Positions 17,085 to 26,390 of a stretch of 64,000 nt of DNA are shown here, in pieces (within the stretch, counting starts at the first letter, position 1; the number at the start of each line of letters is the position of its first letter). This stretch comes from Caloramator australicus RC3 (GTDB lineage Bacteria > Bacillota > Clostridia > Clostridiales > Caloramatoraceae). A program made the position numbers and the translations under genes. The DNA lies in the NCBI RefSeq assembly GCF_000297115.1, contig NZ_CAKP01000113.1, forward strand, positions 1 through 64,000, written 5' to 3'. A model generated the notes under the pieces. The model did no database searches, was not told the origin of the DNA, and saw only the letters and a program-made list of their open reading frames with translations.

Positions 17085-18504
17085 ATGCTACTGATTGGCT
17101 ATCAAGATTTTCAATCTCATGTATGCTGATTTGTCTTGTGTGCTGCGTATGAGCCCATTCCTTTTTATTCTTATCTATAATTCCTTGAATTGTTATCGGA
17201 AGCCATGTTAATGTATAAACTCCATATAGTAAATACCATAAAAATACCTTTAAAGCTGTCTTGCCTTCAAACTTAGCTAAAATTAGTATAAATGAACCTA
17301 AAAATATCGTATGGGCAAGCATTATATATATAAGCTTTGAATCAGGATCAAACATATAGTCAAATAAGAATATATTCAATGAATAAAGCGAAAAATAAAC
17401 TAATAACTTCTTAGACAATTTATTTTCTAAAAACATTACAAAGGGTGTAAATAAGAATTGAAATACCGAAAGCAATTTCCAAACAATTGGCGAGAATAAA
17501 TAACTTATTATAAAAATATTCATCCCATCTGCGCTATAGCTTTGAAGGAAGGTTAAAATTGTTGATAACCCAAGTGCAACTATCATGAATGGCTGAATAG
17601 TATATAAAGCACAGTCAAAGGCTACAAAATCTCTGTCTTTAATGGCTTTTTTCATTAACTTAAAGAAAAATCTCGAAGCTACATCAGCAAATCCTTGCAT
17701 CCATCTTTTTCTTTGCCTCCAAGATTGCTTTAAAGTTAAAGGTTTTTCGTCATAAACAACTGCACTATGAGCCCAGCCTACCTTCTGACCATTTAAAACC
17801 AATTTACATGTAAATTCTAAGTCTTCAGTAAGACATGTAGCACCCCATCCAATCTCCTTTAAAACTTCCATATCTATGCAAAATCCTGTTCCACCAATTT
17901 GATTAGATAATCCTAAATTTGCCCTTGCAAGCTGGAAAAGTCTGTTGGCAGTCCAAAAGGATATTGAATAGGATTCTGATATCCAAGAGTCATGAGGGTT
18001 TTTGCTGTCTATGTATCCCTGAACGACCTTATACCCCTCTTTTAATTTTCTATTGAGTTCTTTAAGAAAGTTCTTAGATGCTAAATTATCGGCATCAAAA
18101 ACTACAACCGCATCGTATTTCTTATCCATTTGGAACAAAATGTTAAACATCCATTCAAGGGCGTATCCTTTACCCTTTTTTGTAGTGTCAAACCTTTCAT
18201 AAACTATCGCACCGTGCTTTCTTGCAATATTTGCTGTATTATCGGAGCAGTTATCTGCTATAACATATATATCATATAACTCCTTTGGATAATCAAGCAT
18301 TTTGAGGCTATCCACAATATTACCTATAACCATTTCTTCATTATGGGCAGCAACTATAAGAGCAAAGGATTTTTCAGGTTCTGAATTTGAACTATTATCC
18401 TTTTTTCTATAAAGTCCAAATAACGATATAATAAGATAATACAATGTAACAATAAAAACGCTTACTTGAAAGAAAAAGGTTAAATTATAAACTATTCCCT
18501 TCAT
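17083..18504 (-). CDS. Membrane glycosyltransferase family 2
   Basis: The 473-aa protein has an N-terminal membrane segment, a GT2 catalytic domain (VAAHNEE, FDADN, CLTEDLEF, QRKRWMQG giving the DxD, TED and QxxRW motifs) and about five C-terminal membrane helices. This is the architecture of processive synthases such as poly-GlcNAc or cellulose synthase. Product and substrate are unknown. It is monocistronic and lies beside sporulation genes, so a role in an envelope or spore polymer is possible but unproven. Confidence 0.85.
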   Translation of the reverse strand: MKGIVYNLTFFFQVSVFIVTLYYLIISLFGLYRKKDNSSNSEPEKSFALIVAAHNEEMVIGNIVDSLKMLDYPKELYDIYVIADNCSDNTANIARKHGAIVYERFDTTKKGKGYALEWMFNILFQMDKKYDAVVVFDADNLASKNFLKELNRKLKEGYKVVQGYIDSKNPHDSWISESYSISFWTANRLFQLARANLGLSNQIGGTGFCIDMEVLKEIGWGATCLTEDLEFTCKLVLNGQKVGWAHSAVVYDEKPLTLKQSWRQRKRWMQGFADVASRFFFKLMKKAIKDRDFVAFDCALYTIQPFMIVALGLSTILTFLQSYSADGMNIFIISYLFSPIVWKLLSVFQFLFTPFVMFLENKLSKKLLVYFSLYSLNIFLFDYMFDPDSKLIYIMLAHTIFLGSFILILAKFEGKTALKVFLWYLLYGVYTLTWLPITIQGIIDKNKKEWAHTQHTRQISIHEIENLDSQSVA

Positions 18505-18681
18505 GTTAATTCCTCCATAACTTATTCTGTCTGTTAATATTTTTTGTTTAACCTTTATTTAATTATACTAATTCAAGACTCCATATCATATTATAAGCCC
18601 TTCTTTAATCCTTCAAAAGTCTGCCTTCGCAATGTTTATAATTTATTTACAAAATGGTAATAAAATGTCCAAAATAATGTA

Positions 18682-18712
18682 TGTGGATAAAAATGTCCAC
18701 ATTTGTTATAAT
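18682..18712 (+). promoter_or_regulatory. Inverted repeat over the pbp promoter region
   Basis: TGTGGA (18682-18687) and TCCACA (18696-18701) form an inverted repeat just upstream of TATAAT at 18707-18712. It may be an operator; no regulator is identified. Confidence 0.35.
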
Positions 18713-18749
18713 TATTTTAATCAAGCTTTTGCATTCAAGGAGGTTTACT

Positions 18750-21040
18750 ATGGCTGAAAAAAGGAAAAGTAAACGAAAAAACAAAAAAGAGGCGTATTGA
18801 ATATATTGTTGATAATATTCCTTTTTATATTCCTTTTTATTTTTGCAGCAGGGATTGGAGTCGCAATTGCAGTTATAAAATCTGCTCCTGAAATTGACGC
18901 AAACATACTTGATAACTTAAAGCAAAGTAGCAAAATATATGACAAAGATGGAAACTTTATAGAGGACTTTTCAGATGTTCAAAACCGAACAATAGTCCCC
19001 CTTAAAAAAATACCAAAACACGTTCAGCATGCCTTTATTGCAATTGAGGACGAAAGATTTTATAGACATCATGGAATCGATCCAAAGAGAATATTTGGAG
19101 CTTTATGGTATGACATTAAAACAATGTCTAAAGCTCAAGGTGCATCGACAATAACACAACAGCTTATTAAAAACATCGCTTTATCACCAAAAAAGGATTT
19201 CTCAAGAAAACTTCAAGAAATGTATCTTGCAATTCAGCTGGAAAGGAAACTTAGCAAGGATCAAATTCTTGAGGGCTACTTAAATACAATATATCTTGGC
19301 GGAAGTGCCTATGGCGTCCAAGCTGCTTCAATGTTTTACTTTGGAAAGGATGTAAACGAACTTACAATTGCTGAAGCTGCTTTAATTGCAGGACTTACTC
19401 AAAGCCCATATAAATACTATCCCTACAGCAAAAAAAATCAGGAAAATCCAAAAACATATTTAGATAGGCAGCAAACAGTTCTTAAAAAAATGCTACAACA
19501 GGGGTATATTACTCAAGAGCAATACGATGAAGCAATAAACCAAAAACTTGTTTTTAAAAGTAAGGAATCCCCAAACACAATGAAATATCAGTGGTTTATA
19601 GAACCCGCAATTGATGAAATTGCAAAGGATATGGCAGACAAGCTAAATATAACAGAAAGTGAAGCAAAGCAAAGGTTAAGAACTGGAGGATATAACATAT
19701 ATCTTACAATAGACACCAAAATTCAAGAAGCCGCAGAAGCTGTAATCAATGACGATAGTTTATTTAAACAATTTAATTTAAAACCCTATGCTTCAACAGA
19801 AAATTCTCCAAAAGTTTCACAACCTCAAGCAGCTGCAGTTATAATGGACTATTCTACAGGTGAAGTGAGGGCGATAGTTGGCGGACGTGGACCTCATCCA
19901 TTAAGATCCATGAATAGGGCAACAGACGTAAAAAGGCAGCCAGGTTCAGCAATAAAGCCACTATCAGTTTATGCTCCAGCTATCGATACACATTTTGCAA
20001 CAGCTGCAACCGTTGTTGAAGATAGTCCCTTCTCGCAAGAGCTTTTGGCTGCAACAGGAGGATGGGAACCTAAAAACTACGATAATTCCTATAGAGGAAA
20101 TGTAACGGTAAGAGAAGCAATTACGCGTTCTATAAACGTTGTAGCAGCTAAACTTTTACTCCAATTAGGAATTGGAACATCCGTTGATTATCTGCAAAAT
20201 AAATTTCATATATCAACCATAAAAAACTCTGACAAATACGTAGCACCACTTTCCCTTGGTGGTCTTACAGAGGGAGTCTACCCAATTGAAATGGCTGCAG
20301 CCTATGGAGTATTTGGAAATAAAGGAATTTACTCAGAACCTATCCTTTACACAAAGGTTACTGATAGATACAATAACATAATTGTGGAAAGAACCTCTAC
20401 ACAATCAAGATCAATATCAAGTCAAGCTGCTTATATTATGCTTGATATGATGAAGGATGTTGTTAGAAAACCTTACGGAACAGGTGGAAGGGCAAGGTTT
20501 GGTTCAATGCCTGTTGCAGGAAAAACAGGAACCACTTCAGACTATACTAACGTTTGGTTCTGCGGTGTAACGCCATATTATTCCGGTGCTGTATGGATAG
20601 GCCACGATAAGCCCAACACATCTATTCCTGGACTTAAAAGCTCCCTTGCAGCAAAATTATGGGGAGAAATAATGAAAAGAGCCCATGAAGGCTTAAAAGT
20701 AGTTGATTTTGAAAGGCCAAGTGGAATAGTATATGAAAAGGTATGTTTAGATTCAGGAAAATATCCGACAGATTTATGTTTTAATGATCCAAGGGGAAAT
20801 AGAGTTGTTACTGAGATGTTTATAGAAGGAACTCAACCTGTTGAATTGTGTGATTACCATGTAAATATCGTCCCTGAACCAGATATAACAACGCCGGAAA
20901 ATCCCAGTAATCCACAGGATAATGGGGGGCAAAATCAAGAAACACAAAATCCAACAAGTAATCCCACCGACCAAAACCAATCCCCTCCTCAAGAGGGTCA
21001 AAACCCGCAGCAAACCAATCCAACACAACCCAAGCAATAG
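18750..21040 (+). CDS. Class A penicillin-binding protein (PBP1A-like), 5' frameshift
   Basis: Bifunctional peptidoglycan polymerase and crosslinker. Numbering from the TTG at 18797 (747 aa): membrane anchor 3-28, transglycosylase EDERFYRHHG with Glu84, then transpeptidase motifs SAIK (S384), SIN (S445) and KTG (576-578), and a Pro/Asn/Gln-rich tail. The best ribosome site (AAGGAGG) serves an ATG at 18750 that reads a lysine-rich start MAEKRKSKRKNKK and stops at 18800. One extra A in either A6 run would join it to the membrane anchor. Otherwise translation restarts at the overlapping TTG. Confidence 0.88.
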
Positions 21041-21061
21041 GCCTTTTAGGCCTATTGCTTG
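21031..21061. terminator. Bidirectional terminator, pbp / spoVAEA
   Basis: CAAGCAATAGGCC-tttta-GGCCTATTGCTTG is a perfect 13-bp stem between convergent genes. Confidence 0.85.
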
Positions 21062-21624
21062 TTTAATTTATTTTTCAGCTCATAAAGCTTAATTACCTCT
21101 TCTAATGCCTTTGTAATTATCGGCGCACCAAATTCAACATCGTCTGAACCTTCCATCTTGCCTGGATCTCCTACTCCTACTACTGGAATATCAAATCTAC
21201 TTAAAACATCCACCGTATCTCCCTTAATTATCTTATCATCCTTTGGGTTACCATCCTTATCAACCGCCTGATGAGTAACATTACCATTTCTATCTATTGA
21301 AACATCCACTTCAACCCCAGTTACCTTACTGGTATTTGAAGCTACTGCAACTGCTCCAATTACTTCAACTTCATTTGAATTTAGAATATACTCCATCGCC
21401 TTTTCACCATCACCCTTATGGGTGTTGCCCCTGTCATCTACCATCACAATTACAGGATCATGCTTTGCTTCCTTGATAAGATCGACTATTTCCTCTCCCG
21501 ATAATATAGTTGGATTTCCAGCTGATCGTGATATTACCCTTGCACCAATATTTTGTGCTGCTGTTTCTATAGCCCTTTGGGCCATTAAGTCTCCATCCGT
21601 AACTATTATTACTCTTTTTTTCAT
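21052..21624 (-). CDS. spoVAEA: Stage V sporulation protein AEA
   Basis: The 190-aa soluble protein (VIIVTDGDLMAQRAIETAAQ, SAGNPTILSGEEIV, MVDDRGNTHKGDGEKAMEY) matches SpoVAEa in length and sequence. It is the last gene of the spoVA operon, 12 bases after spoVAE. SpoVA proteins form the channel that moves Ca-dipicolinate into the forespore and releases it at germination; the AEA subunit has no membrane segments. Confidence 0.9.
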   Translation of the reverse strand: MKKRVIIVTDGDLMAQRAIETAAQNIGARVISRSAGNPTILSGEEIVDLIKEAKHDPVIVMVDDRGNTHKGDGEKAMEYILNSNEVEVIGAVAVASNTSKVTGVEVDVSIDRNGNVTHQAVDKDGNPKDDKIIKGDTVDVLSRFDIPVVGVGDPGKMEGSDDVEFGAPIITKALEEVIKLYELKNKLNKQ

Positions 21625-21635
21625 TTAATCAACTC

Positions 21636-21995
21636 CTAATTTTTTGTCTTTGGATTAAACAATAGAGCCATAATATATCCAAAAAAAATTGCAGCAGCAA
21701 TTCCAGCAGACGTTGCCTTGACTCCTCCTGTAAAAGCTCCAATTAACCCATACTTTTCAACCTCTCTAATTGCACCTTTAGCAAGGCTGTATCCAAATCC
21801 AGGTAAAGGGACTGTTGCTCCCGCTTTACCTAATTTAACAAGGGGTTCATATACTCCAATAGCACCTAATATTACACCCGCAGTAACAAAATAAACCAAA
21901 ATCCTCGCAGGAGTTAAATTAGTTTTATCCATAAGTATTTGAGCAATCAAGCAGATACTTCCTCCAACTAAAAAGGCCCATATATAATCCATCAT
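21636..21995 (-). CDS. spoVAE: Stage V sporulation protein AE (AEb)
   Basis: The 119-aa membrane protein has three to four helices and the conserved LVKLGKAGATVPLPGFGYSL segment also seen in SpoVAC. It is part of the Ca-dipicolinate channel in the inner spore membrane. Its start overlaps the end of spoVAD by 4 bases. Confidence 0.92.
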   Translation of the reverse strand: MMDYIWAFLVGGSICLIAQILMDKTNLTPARILVYFVTAGVILGAIGVYEPLVKLGKAGATVPLPGFGYSLAKGAIREVEKYGLIGAFTGGVKATSAGIAAAIFFGYIMALLFNPKTKN

Positions 21996-23014
21996 GGCAT
22001 AAGACTCCTTTCAATTGTTATAGCATGTGCTATTCCCGGAATGGATTCACCCTGTTGGGTGCTGGTTGGGCTTAAAAGAGCTCCTGTAGATACTATCATT
22101 ATCCTATTCAGATTTCCATTTATTAATTGCTTATATAAATATCCCCCAAATACAGATGCAGAACAACCACATCCACTTCCTCCTGCATGAACATCTTGGG
22201 TTGTAAGATCAAATATCTCTATCCCAGCATCTGTAAATTTTGTTGTGATATCATATCCATTTTGCTTTATTATATCAGCTGCAATTTCTCTTCCAATTTT
22301 AGCCAAGTCTCCGGTCATTATAAGGTCATAATCTGCTGCAGTAAATCCAGTATCCTTAAGATGTCTTAAGATAGTATCAGCTGCAGCCGGTGCCATCGCC
22401 GCCCCCATATTATTGGCATCCTTTATACCGAAATCTACAACTCTTCCTGTGGTAATATAAGTAATATAAGGTCCGCCGCCTTTACTGCCTAAAACTACTG
22501 CTCCTGCTCCGGTAACTGTCCACTGGGATGTTGGCGGTCTTTGATTCCCATGTTCTAAGGGGAACCTAAACTGTCTTTCTGCTGATGAAAAGTGACTTGA
22601 GGTTGCTGCAATTGTAATATCAGCAAAGCCTCCATCCACCATCATTGCAGCAAGGCTCATAGCCTCAGTTAAGGTAGAACATGCACCGTATAGACCAAAA
22701 AAGGGGATGCCAAGTTCTCTTGCAGCAAAGCTTGAAGAAATTATTTGATTAAGAAGGTCCCCTGCAAAAAAGTAATCAACCTGGTCTGGCGATAAGTTTA
22801 TTTTATTCATAGCAAGCCTTACTGCTTCTCGCAGCATTTTTGACTCTGCCTTCTCCCATGACTTTTCACCAAAAAGGTCGTCCTCTAAAACGATATCAAA
22901 ATAATCCTTTAAAGGGCCCTCTCCTTCCTTAGGTCCTACTATAGTTGCAGTAGATAAAATAGACGGCGGATTTTTTAGCTTTATAGTATGAAGGCCTATC
23001 TTTTTTTCTGCCAT
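21992..23014 (-). CDS. spoVAD: Stage V sporulation protein AD
   Basis: The ~340-aa protein has a thiolase-like fold (FFGLYGACSTLTEAMSLA, DVHAGGSGCGCSASVFGGY). SpoVAD binds dipicolinic acid for uptake into the forespore. I prefer the ATG at 23014 behind GAGGTG. A GTG at 23023 overlapping the spoVAC stop is also open. Confidence 0.93.
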   Translation of the reverse strand: MAEKKIGLHTIKLKNPPSILSTATIVGPKEGEGPLKDYFDIVLEDDLFGEKSWEKAESKMLREAVRLAMNKINLSPDQVDYFFAGDLLNQIISSSFAARELGIPFFGLYGACSTLTEAMSLAAMMVDGGFADITIAATSSHFSSAERQFRFPLEHGNQRPPTSQWTVTGAGAVVLGSKGGGPYITYITTGRVVDFGIKDANNMGAAMAPAAADTILRHLKDTGFTAADYDLIMTGDLAKIGREIAADIIKQNGYDITTKFTDAGIEIFDLTTQDVHAGGSGCGCSASVFGGYLYKQLINGNLNRIMIVSTGALLSPTSTQQGESIPGIAHAITIERSLMP

Positions 23015-23019
23015 ATGCT

Positions 23020-23484
23020 TCACCTCGCAAGCATTTTAACAAGATAATAAATTATACCAACAATAATAGATGAAGAAATTCCATAAACTAAAATAGGTCC
23101 TGCGATTACGAACATCTTAGAACCTACCCCAAAAATATATCCTTCCCTTTTATATTCCATTGCAGGAGATACTATTGAATTAGCAAAGCCAGTAATTGGA
23201 ACGATAGATCCTGCTCCGGCATACTTTCCTATGTTATCATAAACCCCTAATCCAGTTAAAAATGCACCTAAAAAAACCATGACTGTAGCTACATAATATC
23301 CAACGTCATCTTTTGAAATTCCAAAGGATAAAAACAAATTCATAAAAAACTGACCCACATCACAAATAAGACCTCCAACTACAAAGGCAAAAATAGCATC
23401 CTTGATAAGAGATGATTGGGGAACTTTTTTCTGAACTAACTGCTGATATATATTTTTTATTTCATTTTCCTTGCGTTTTTCCAT
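23020..23484 (-). CDS. spoVAC: Stage V sporulation protein AC
   Basis: The 154-aa protein has a charged cytosolic N-terminus and about four membrane helices, with the AGAGSIVPITGFANSIVSPAMEYKREG signature (shown here in parts: GAGSIVPITGFANSIVSP). SpoVAC is the likely mechanosensitive pore of the DPA channel. It follows a 47-codon gene by 4 bases. Confidence 0.93.
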   Translation of the reverse strand: MEKRKENEIKNIYQQLVQKKVPQSSLIKDAIFAFVVGGLICDVGQFFMNLFLSFGISKDDVGYYVATVMVFLGAFLTGLGVYDNIGKYAGAGSIVPITGFANSIVSPAMEYKREGYIFGVGSKMFVIAGPILVYGISSSIIVGIIYYLVKMLAR

Positions 23485-23488
23485 GCTA

Positions 23489-23632
23489 TCACCTTACTTC
23501 CTTTATCTTTTCATTTTCTCCTACTATAAAGGAGTTAAGGTCTATTTTATTTTTATCATAATCAAACCTTAAAAGTTTATCCTCCTTTTGCCTTACCGTT
23601 GATACATCGCTTTTTTTATGATTATTAAACAT
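23489..23632 (-). CDS. Small unidentified ORF leading the spoVA operon (47 aa)
   Basis: A 47-codon frame starts ATG at 23632, 7 bases after GGAGGTGG, and ends 4 bases before spoVAC. The peptide is charged and hydrophilic (MFNNHKKSDVSTVRQKED at the N-terminus, then DYDKNKIDLNSFIVGENEK). I do not recognise it. The strong ribosome site and tight spacing support translation, perhaps as a coupled leader or a small forespore protein. Confidence 0.6.
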   Translation of the reverse strand: MFNNHKKSDVSTVRQKEDKLLRFDYDKNKIDLNSFIVGENEKIKEVR

Positions 23633-23691
23633 AAAACCACCTCCGACTACTAAATATTTTTCCCATCCATAAAAAAAAAATACAAAAAATA

Positions 23692-23711
23692 AACCTGGCC
23701 ATTGCCAGGTT
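23692..23711 (-). terminator. Terminator of the spoIIA operon
   Basis: AACCTGGC-catt-GCCAGGTT is followed on the minus strand by T-rich sequence. It separates spoIIA from spoVA. Confidence 0.85.
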
Positions 23712-24462
23712 ACTTTAACGACTCTTTTATGTAATTCAAAACCTTTTTTTCAATCCTTGAAACCTGCACCTGGGATATCCCAAGCATTTTGGCAACTTGA
23801 CTTTGGGTTAGATCTTTAAAATATCTCAAGATTATTACTTGTCTTTGTTTAGGTTCAAGTTTATCTATAACGTCCTTTAAGGCAATTTTATCGATGTGAT
23901 CCTCTTCTGAATTCTCATCTTCACTTATCCTATCTATCAAAAGTATCGGTGAGCCATCATCCTGATGAATTGTATCATATAAATATTCAGGACCGCTGAT
24001 GCTCTCAAGGCTCAAAAGCACATCTTCAGTAGTTATACAAAGCTCCTGAGCAATTTCTTCAATCGTTGCTTCCCTTCCCAATTCCTTAAAAAGCTTTTCC
24101 TTGGTGTGCTTAACTTTTTTTGCAGTATCCTTCATACTCCTACTAAATTTAATAAACCCATCATCCCTCAAATGCCTTCTAACTTCGCCCAAAATCATCG
24201 GAACTGCATAGGTTGAAAATTTTACATTTTGTTCTACTTTAAAGTTTTTAATAGCCTTAACAAGGCCTATACATCCAATCTGAAAAAGATCCTCATATTC
24301 AAATCCCATATTTACGAATCTTTTTATAACAAGGTTAACTAATCCTAAATTATTTTTAACTAAAATATCCTGGGCTTCTTTATCCCCATTTTGACTTCTA
24401 AGTATCAATTGATAAACTTCCTCTTGATTATCCATCAATTTTGTGGGCGAATCGTTCTGCAT
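23710..24462 (-). CDS. sigF: Sporulation sigma factor SigF
   Basis: The 250-aa sigma-70 family factor shows region 2 (EYEDLFQIGCIGLVKAIKNF), region 3 and a region 4 HTH (TQSQVAKMLGISQVQVSRIE). SigF is the first forespore-specific sigma factor and is held inactive by SpoIIAB. It is the last gene of spoIIAA-spoIIAB-sigF. Confidence 0.97.
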   Translation of the reverse strand: MQNDSPTKLMDNQEEVYQLILRSQNGDKEAQDILVKNNLGLVNLVIKRFVNMGFEYEDLFQIGCIGLVKAIKNFKVEQNVKFSTYAVPMILGEVRRHLRDDGFIKFSRSMKDTAKKVKHTKEKLFKELGREATIEEIAQELCITTEDVLLSLESISGPEYLYDTIHQDDGSPILLIDRISEDENSEEDHIDKIALKDVIDKLEPKQRQVIILRYFKDLTQSQVAKMLGISQVQVSRIEKKVLNYIKESLK

Positions 24463-24478
24463 ATGAATTCCCCCAAAA

Positions 24479-24904
24479 TCATAATTGTTTAAACTCTTTT
24501 GTCATAATAACTCTCGTTCCCTTTCCAGGTTCTGATTCTACCTCAAGGGAATCCATAAAAGTTTCCATAACAGTAAATCCCATTCCAGACCTTTCAAGTT
24601 CTGGCCTTGATGTATAAAGGGGCTGTCTTGCAAGCTCAACATCTTCTATCCCCTTTCCATAATCGATAACCTCAACAGTTAATTTTCTTCCCTCTATTTT
24701 GCACTTTAAAACAACTGTTCCTTGCGTATTTTCATATCCATGAATAATAGCATTAGTTACAGCCTCAGAAACCGCAGTCTTAACATCAGAAAGCTCCTCT
24801 ATAGTAGGATCAAGTTGTGATGCAAAGGCAGCCACAACAATTCTTGCAAAGGCTTCATTTTGAGATTTACTTGGGAATTCTAATTTCATTTCATTTTGAA
24901 ACAT
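24479..24904 (-). CDS. spoIIAB: Anti-sigma F factor / serine kinase
   Basis: The 141-aa GHKL-fold kinase has the N box ([14 protein letters not shown]) and a G box ([12 protein letters not shown]). It binds SigF and phosphorylates SpoIIAA. It sits between spoIIAA and sigF with short gaps. Confidence 0.96.
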   Translation of the reverse strand: MFQNEMKLEFPSKSQNEAFARIVVAAFASQLDPTIEELSDVKTAVSEAVTNAIIHGYENTQGTVVLKCKIEGRKLTVEVIDYGKGIEDVELARQPLYTSRPELERSGMGFTVMETFMDSLEVESEPGKGTRVIMTKEFKQL

Positions 24905-24918
24905 TTTACATCCCCCTT

Positions 24919-25254
24919 TTAAAATTCCAATAAAGCTTTTTGTAAGTTATCATATTCTTTAATAATTTTAAAAATCCCCCCAAGTTCAAATATCTTTTTA
25001 ATATGGGGCCTTAAGTTAATTATAGCAACTTTTCCATTAAAATCTTTAACTTTTTTGTATCTTCCTATTATTACTCCAATTCCCGAGCTGTCCATAAAGT
25101 TTACTCCAGAAAAATCAAAAATCACCTTATTAAGCCCAGTTTCATCTATTTTATTATCAATTTTTATTCTAACTTCCTCAGCTGAATGATGATCAAGCTC
25201 CCCCATAAGCTTTACTATAAGAACATCATCTTTTCTTTCAAAAATAAGCTGCAT
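24919..25254 (-). CDS. spoIIAA: Anti-sigma F factor antagonist
   Basis: The 111-aa STAS protein has the phosphorylation site segment [15 protein letters not shown]. Unphosphorylated SpoIIAA frees SigF from SpoIIAB. I chose the ATG at 25254, which begins [11 protein letters not shown] behind GGGGGG. The frame stays open upstream to 25341, but that part overlaps the SigH promoter. Confidence 0.95.
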   Translation of the reverse strand: MQLIFERKDDVLIVKLMGELDHHSAEEVRIKIDNKIDETGLNKVIFDFSGVNFMDSSGIGVIIGRYKKVKDFNGKVAIINLRPHIKKIFELGGIFKIIKEYDNLQKALLEF

Positions 25255-25289
25255 CCAAATCCCCCCAAATAAAAACTTACAGTATATAT

Positions 25290-25314
25290 ATTCTATAAAA
25301 ACCATTAATTTCCT
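25290..25314 (-). promoter_or_regulatory. SigH promoter of the spoIIA operon
   Basis: On the minus strand, AGGAAAT (25314-25308) in GAAGGAAAT fits the SigH -35 RnAGGAwWW. An 11-base spacer follows, then ATAGAATAT with GAAT at 25293-25290, fitting the -10 RnnGAATww. spoIIA is a classic SigH operon. Confidence 0.78.
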
Positions 25315-25326
25315 TCTTTTTTCAAA

Positions 25327-25357
25327 AAATAATTTACCCAAAAGGGTAAATTATTAC
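25327..25357. terminator. Terminator duplicate next to the spoIIA promoter
   Basis: AATAATTTACCC-aaaa-GGGTAAATTATT is a perfect 12-bp stem within a 31-bp segment identical to 25642-25672. It is the left copy of the target duplication and ends up 13 bases upstream of the spoIIA -35 box. Confidence 0.8.
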
Positions 25358-25641
25358 ATATTGTAGGCAAACCCTCTTTGGTGTTCAAATTTTGCAAGAG
25401 CCCCGTGAATGGATTTCAAAGAGGCATCTCTCATGAGCTCTAGCAATTCTTGATTTTCGACTTTTCAAAAGTCCGTAATTCTGCACACGGACGTGCAGAG
25501 CCGAGTGGCCGACAAGGATGTCGGCTCACGAGGGTAGGACTTTTGAAAACAAAGAAAAGCTTAGAATTGCTTGGCGAAATGAGCGAATGCCAGGGAAATC
25601 CTTCACGGGGCTTATCAAAAAATAACTTTTTCAACAGTCTG
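25358..25641 (-). mobile_element. Terminator-inserted hairpin MITE, copy 2
   Basis: This 284-bp element is in the opposite orientation to copy 1. Read on the minus strand it runs from CAGACTGTTGAAAAAG to GCCTACAATAT. It has the same fold-back structure and twin apical hairpins. The outer arm pairs AGCCCCGTGAA with TTCACGGGGCT, whereas copy 1 has AGCCCTG/CAGGGCT, so both sides of the stem changed together. It is flanked by an exact 31-bp terminator duplication. It carries no transposase. Confidence 0.9.
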
Positions 25642-25672
25642 AAATAATTTACCCAAAAGGGTAAATTATTAC
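25642..25672 (-). terminator. Original terminator of the GDT1-type exporter gene
   Basis: This is the right copy of the 31-bp duplication. The hairpin overlaps the stop codon of the exporter gene. Confidence 0.8.
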
Positions 25673-26313
25673 TTCTTTCTAAATTTCATAAGATAAACTG
25701 CCAAAAAGATAACTACAATTACCAACCCCAAAATAGCAGGATTTTGTAAAAAGGTTACTGATTGATATAGTGTTAAAAGTCCAAATACAATGAAGATAAT
25801 TCCTACACCAATTTTTATATAATGCTCAGGCATTTTTTGAACTGCAAACCTTCCAAATAAAAACCCTATACTGTCGGCTATAAACATGCCTATTACAGAA
25901 CCTATTAAAACTGATATAGGACTCTTTAACTGTGCTGCAAGGGTAAAGGCCATGATTTGAGTTTTATCGCCAAGTTCAGCAAGGAAAAAAGCCAAAGCGA
26001 CAACAATAAAATTAGGCAGTTTAAATTTAGTCTCCTTGATTTCCTCCTCTTCTTTCTCTTCATCCCTCAAAGTCATAAATCCAAAGGCTAAAAATAACAC
26101 TCCTGCGATAATCTGAACTAAATTCATCGGAATAAGATTCCCTATGCTGCTACCCAACAAAACAGCAATAATATTTAATAAAACAGTAGCAATAAAAATT
26201 CCAACTGCAGCATCCCTTACTTTATATTTACTTGCAAGAGCTGCTGCAAGAAGCTGGGTTTTATCTCCCATTTCAGCAATAAGGACAAAAAATAACGTTT
26301 TGATAAGTGCCAT
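25669..26313 (-). CDS. TMEM165/GDT1 (UPF0016) family cation exporter
   Basis: The 214-aa membrane protein has six predicted helices in two repeats, each with the acidic signature E-x-GDKTQ (EMGDKTQLLAAAL and ELGDKTQIMAFTL), and an acidic central loop. Bacterial relatives export Mn2+ or Ca2+. It is preceded by a yybP-ykoY Mn2+ riboswitch, which supports manganese export. The ATG at 26313 lies behind GGAGGG; longer readings would translate the riboswitch. Confidence 0.92.
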   Translation of the reverse strand: MALIKTLFFVLIAEMGDKTQLLAAALASKYKVRDAAVGIFIATVLLNIIAVLLGSSIGNLIPMNLVQIIAGVLFLAFGFMTLRDEEKEEEEIKETKFKLPNFIVVALAFFLAELGDKTQIMAFTLAAQLKSPISVLIGSVIGMFIADSIGFLFGRFAVQKMPEHYIKIGVGIIFIVFGLLTLYQSVTFLQNPAILGLVIVVIFLAVYLMKFRKK

Positions 26314-26350
26314 ACTATCCCTCCTGTCATTATTTTTTACAAAATAAAAA

Positions 26351-26390
26351 AGACCTTTAACACAATGCCAGAGCATTGTGTTAAAGGTCT
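26351..26390 (-). terminator. Riboswitch expression-platform terminator
   Basis: AGACCTTTAACACAATGC-caga-GCATTGTGTTAAAGGTCT is a perfect 18-bp stem followed by T5-A-T4 on the minus strand. Its upstream arm contains CCTTTAAC, which can instead pair with GTTAAAGG at the 5' end of the aptamer. Confidence 0.88.

Noticed and set aside
18776-18782. Programmed -1 frameshifting in the pbp gene as a firm call
   Set aside because: Four other genes show the same one-base homopolymer defect, so a sequencing error is at least as likely; kept only as an option.
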